From assembly GCA_902727945.1 (NCBI GenBank), contig CACVAV010000178.1, positions 1 to 6,402 of the forward strand: DNA of 6,402 nt, given 5' to 3'. Shown one piece after another: positions 5,935 to 6,402 of this stretch; the first letter of the stretch is position 1; every line of letters begins with the position of its first letter. The notes under the pieces were generated by a model. The model saw only the letters and a list, made by a program, of their open reading frames with translations. It was not told the origin of the DNA and did not search any database. This stretch comes from an uncultured Thiotrichaceae bacterium (lineage in GTDB: Bacteria; Pseudomonadota; Gammaproteobacteria; Thiotrichales; Thiotrichaceae). Both the position numbers and the translations under genes were made by a program.

Positions 5935-5937
5935 AAG

Positions 5938-5987
5938 TAAAACAGGGTTATCAACACACATATCAGGCGTTAACAACCCCTGTTTTA
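5938..5987. repeat. 10-bp inverted repeat with 30-base spacer
   Basis: TAAAACAGGG at 5938-5947 is the reverse complement of CCCTGTTTTA at 5978-5987. Pairing can extend inward by two A:T pairs with one bulged C. It begins four bases from the end of the 14-bp hairpin and 18 bases from the IPTL-CTERM stop. On the minus strand the second arm ends in CTGTTTT, so it could be a first, long-loop terminator in tandem with the 14-bp hairpin. Confidence 0.45.
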
Positions 5988-6004
5988 ACTCACACACCAC
6001 TTAG

Positions 6005-6402
6005 TTAATGACCCGAATTTTTCCGCCAAAAGCCACCCAAAGCAACCAAGCCAAGTAGCATTGTAAGTAAAATCTGCGCCCATTGAGTCAGGGTCGGGAT
6101 CGGTGTTTGTGTTGCAGGTGAAAAGTTACCCAACCGCTGTAAATAGTCAGGTCGGCCATCTCCATCCGTATCACGCGCATTGCCGTTATTAGGATTGCCG
6201 CCCACAGCGGGCTGCTCCTGAGCAGTCAGCAAGCCATCATTATCATCATCCGCATCAAGGTAATCCGGTGTGCCATCCCTATCGGTATCATCATCCGTTG
6301 GCAGACCACCATTGTAATTCTCAAAAATGGTTAGAATACTATCATTATCATCATCTTCATCCAGTGCGTCGATAATGCCATCATCATCTGTATCAATAGG
6401 GA
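6005..6402 (-). CDS. C-terminal part of a surface protein with TSP3 repeats and an IPTL-CTERM sorting tail (5' end beyond window)
   Basis: The frame is open from the right edge to the TAA at 6007-6005; 131 residues are visible and no start codon is in the window. Visible residues 3-89 are Asp/Gly/Asn-rich thrombospondin type 3-like calcium-binding repeats (DTDDDGIIDALDEDDDND, then DTDRDGTPDYLDADDDNDG, then DTDGDGRPDYLQ). Residues 101-131 form an IPTL-CTERM tail: IPTLTQWAQILL, a hydrophobic span LLGLVALGGF at 115-124, and a short basic end WRKNSGH. Such tails are recognised by the exosortase XrtH, which anchors or exports the protein at the cell surface. The usual IPTLxxWG has Ala in place of Gly here. 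The full protein is probably long and secreted by a Sec signal that lies outside the window. The Asp codons give a GAT-repeat look to the DNA, so this is not an independent microsatellite. Confidence 0.88.
   Translation of the reverse strand, partial: PIDTDDDGIIDALDEDDDNDSILTIFENYNGGLPTDDDTDRDGTPDYLDADDDNDGLLTAQEQPAVGGNPNNGNARDTDGDGRPDYLQRLGNFSPATQTPIPTLTQWAQILLTMLLGLVALGGFWRKNSGH

Larger units (their letters stand above)
5674..6004. other. 331-base AT-rich non-coding stretch between two minus-strand genes
   Basis: No credible coding frame is seen. From right to left, i.e. along the minus-strand transcript, it holds the inverted repeat 5938-5987, the strong hairpin 5903-5934, an AT-rich stretch around 5776-5800 (ATTAATTAATTTTA), and the candidate -10 box at 5712-5720. 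The hairpins are best placed to end the upstream IPTL-CTERM gene transcript. Confidence 0.6.

Noticed and set aside
5938..5990. Integron attC-like site (GCGTTAAC between inverted arms)
   Set aside because: The core-like GTTAAC lies in the loop rather than at the arm ends, the R/L box arrangement is missing, and no integrase or cassette gene is nearby.
6005..6232. Separate 75-residue protein starting at TTG 6232
   Set aside because: The frame continues open upstream to the window edge with the same TSP3 repeat pattern, so it is the C-terminus of a longer protein.
6230..6402. GAT/ATC-rich stretch as a microsatellite or CRISPR-like repeat
   Set aside because: It is explained by Asp-rich TSP3 codons in an open frame; unit lengths are irregular and there are no spacers.

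Overview
This is a chromosomal segment of a Gram-negative bacterium, most likely a gammaproteobacterium. The evidence is the surE-pcm-yqaA-LysM lipoprotein gene order (a variant of the gammaproteobacterial surE-pcm-nlpD locus), a periplasmic DsbA-type enzyme, a Lol-type lipoprotein signal and an IPTL-CTERM exosortase signal. Base composition looks moderate (mid-40s % GC by eye). I cannot name a genus.

Left part (1-1804, minus strand): an exported DsbA-family thiol oxidoreductase (CPHC) with a SurA-like helical N-terminal region, running off the left edge, then a roughly 250-base gap with a possible extended -10 promoter and an inverted repeat, then a stand-alone Smr-domain protein. The Smr gene is divergent from surE, with only 39 bases between the two preferred start codons.

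Centre (1820-5100, plus strand): a compact four-gene operon. surE (nucleotidase) overlaps pcm (protein L-isoaspartate O-methyltransferase) by four bases. A YqaA/DedA-type membrane protein follows, and three bases later a lipoprotein with four histidine-rich 22-residue repeats, a Pro/Gln/Asn-rich linker and one C-terminal LysM domain. The last gene sits where NlpD normally lies but has no M23 peptidase domain. A perfect 12-bp-stem terminator follows it, and no rpoS is present in the window after it.

Right part (5146-6402, minus strand): a TlpA-like periplasmic thioredoxin (CGPC) that converges on the operon and shares the terminator, then a 331-base non-coding stretch with two strong inverted repeats, then the C-terminus of a large surface protein with calcium-binding thrombospondin-type-3 (TSP3) repeats and an IPTL-CTERM tail.

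The shared theme is the cell envelope and protein quality: disulphide chemistry (two thioredoxin-fold proteins), repair of damaged Asp/Asn residues (Pcm), a membrane-lipid-carrier-type protein (YqaA), a peptidoglycan-binding lipoprotein, and an exosortase substrate. The most unusual item is the histidine-rich LysM lipoprotein in the nlpD position. No mobile element, CRISPR array, tRNA or rRNA was seen.
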